Shown piece by piece: positions 63,726 to 64,000 of a stretch of DNA of 64,000 nt. Source of the stretch: Opitutaceae bacterium TAV5 (lineage in GTDB: Bacteria > Verrucomicrobiota > Verrucomicrobiia > Opitutales > Opitutaceae). The notes below the pieces were generated by a model that worked only from the letters and a program-made list of their open reading frames with translations, was not told the origin of the DNA and made no database searches. Numbering within the stretch: the first letter of the stretch is position 1; each line of letters opens with the position of its first letter. The stretch spans positions 868,001 through 932,000 of the forward strand of contig CP007053.1 of the NCBI GenBank assembly GCA_000242935.3, written 5' to 3'. The position numbers and the translations under genes are program-made.

Positions 63726-64000
63726 ATGAAACGTAACATCAAATCCACCAAGGGTTTTACCCTTGTCGAAATGCTCGGCGTGCTCGCCATCATCGCGATC
63801 CTCATCTCGGTGATCGCGGTCGGCGTCATGTCGGCCATCAACCGCGCCCGCATCGTTGCCACGACGGCGAACTTCAAGAACATCGAGACGGCTGTTGTCG
63901 GCTATGTGGCCCTCAACACCTCCGGCGGCACCGTGCCTCTCACCGAGGCCAGCGGTACCTCCGCTTCGGACGGCGTTCCGCTCCTGGACGGCACCAACGG
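63726..64000 (+). CDS. Type IV pilin/pseudopilin, N-terminal part (cut by window edge)
   Basis: The ATG at 63726 is one base after the stop of the PilB-like gene. The leader is MKRNIKSTKG and the mature start FTLVEMLGVLAIIAILISVI, with the prepilin peptidase Gly at -1 and Glu at +5. A hydrophobic helix is followed by a helix TTANFKNIETAVVGYVALNT, and the reading frame runs off the right edge. Position in the cluster makes it the likely main or leading pilin of this machine. It lacks the NLRQ and NVLFxD hallmarks of the three stand-alone prepilin-like proteins, as far as visible. Confidence 0.85.
   Translation, partial: MKRNIKSTKGFTLVEMLGVLAIIAILISVIAVGVMSAINRARIVATTANFKNIETAVVGYVALNTSGGTVPLTEASGTSASDGVPLLDGTN

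Overview
The window is high-GC bacterial chromosome with no rRNA, tRNA or CRISPR array that I can see. Gene content points to Verrucomicrobiota, most likely the Opitutaceae (Opitutus/Geminisphaera-like). The grounds are PEP-CTERM and LamG exported proteins, solitary prepilin-like proteins with an NVLFxD[GW]HV tail, many LacI-type regulators next to glycan enzymes, a PilT-secretin-PilB-pilin cluster, and weak Shine-Dalgarno use. That placement is inference from gene content; no marker gene was available.

Layout. 1-2450: cut exported protein, LacI regulator, and a secreted protein resembling an archaemetzincin without its zinc site. 2665-6060: HAD phosphatase, HipB/HipA toxin-antitoxin pair with repeated operator-like sites, VOC protein. 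6114-15662: glycan cassette 1 (alpha-helical protein, oligogalacturonate-lyase-like propeller, two secreted clan GH-A hydrolases, pseudopilin-like protein, PEP-CTERM protein, LacI regulator). 15681-17501: CinA-type amidase and DegT-type aminotransferase. 17518-22884: cassette 2 (pseudopilin-like protein, two LamG proteins, BNR-type propeller, LacI regulator). 23049-30485: housekeeping and envelope genes (trpF, YmdB-like phosphoesterase, two lipoproteins, HemW-like protein, M23 peptidase, PPK2). 30934-40858: cassette 3 (XylR-like regulator, GH2 beta-galactosidase, pseudopilin-like protein, large secreted hydrolase, PEP-CTERM protein). 41101-45671: IS4 transposase remnant, acetolactate synthase, and a translationally coupled unknown protein plus class III aminotransferase. 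45708-49536: ZnuD-like TonB receptor with a small membrane partner, DUF481 barrel. 49695-58316: methyltransferase, barrel protein, small XRE repressor with a strong palindromic operator, aldo/keto reductase, SIS protein, DUF2238 membrane protein, VF530 protein, malate dehydrogenase, GH13 debranching-type enzyme. 58724-64000: type IV pilus/type II secretion genes running off the window edge.

How it fits together. Three separate loci repeat one recipe: a one-component sugar-type regulator, one or more glycan-active enzymes, one lone pseudopilin-like protein and one or two LamG/PEP-CTERM surface proteins. The secretin and ATPases at the right end are a possible export machine for such proteins. 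This repeated arrangement is the most interesting feature of the window, but a physical or functional link is inference.

The spacers carry several families of dispersed inverted repeats: a REP-like GC family, a GTAGCTGCGAACG family, an ACACAAAGGCCGC family, and two copies of a large CT/GA hexamer-periodic palindrome. One GC hairpin of the first kind lies inside lacZ, where the protein carries extra residues between its two catalytic glutamates.
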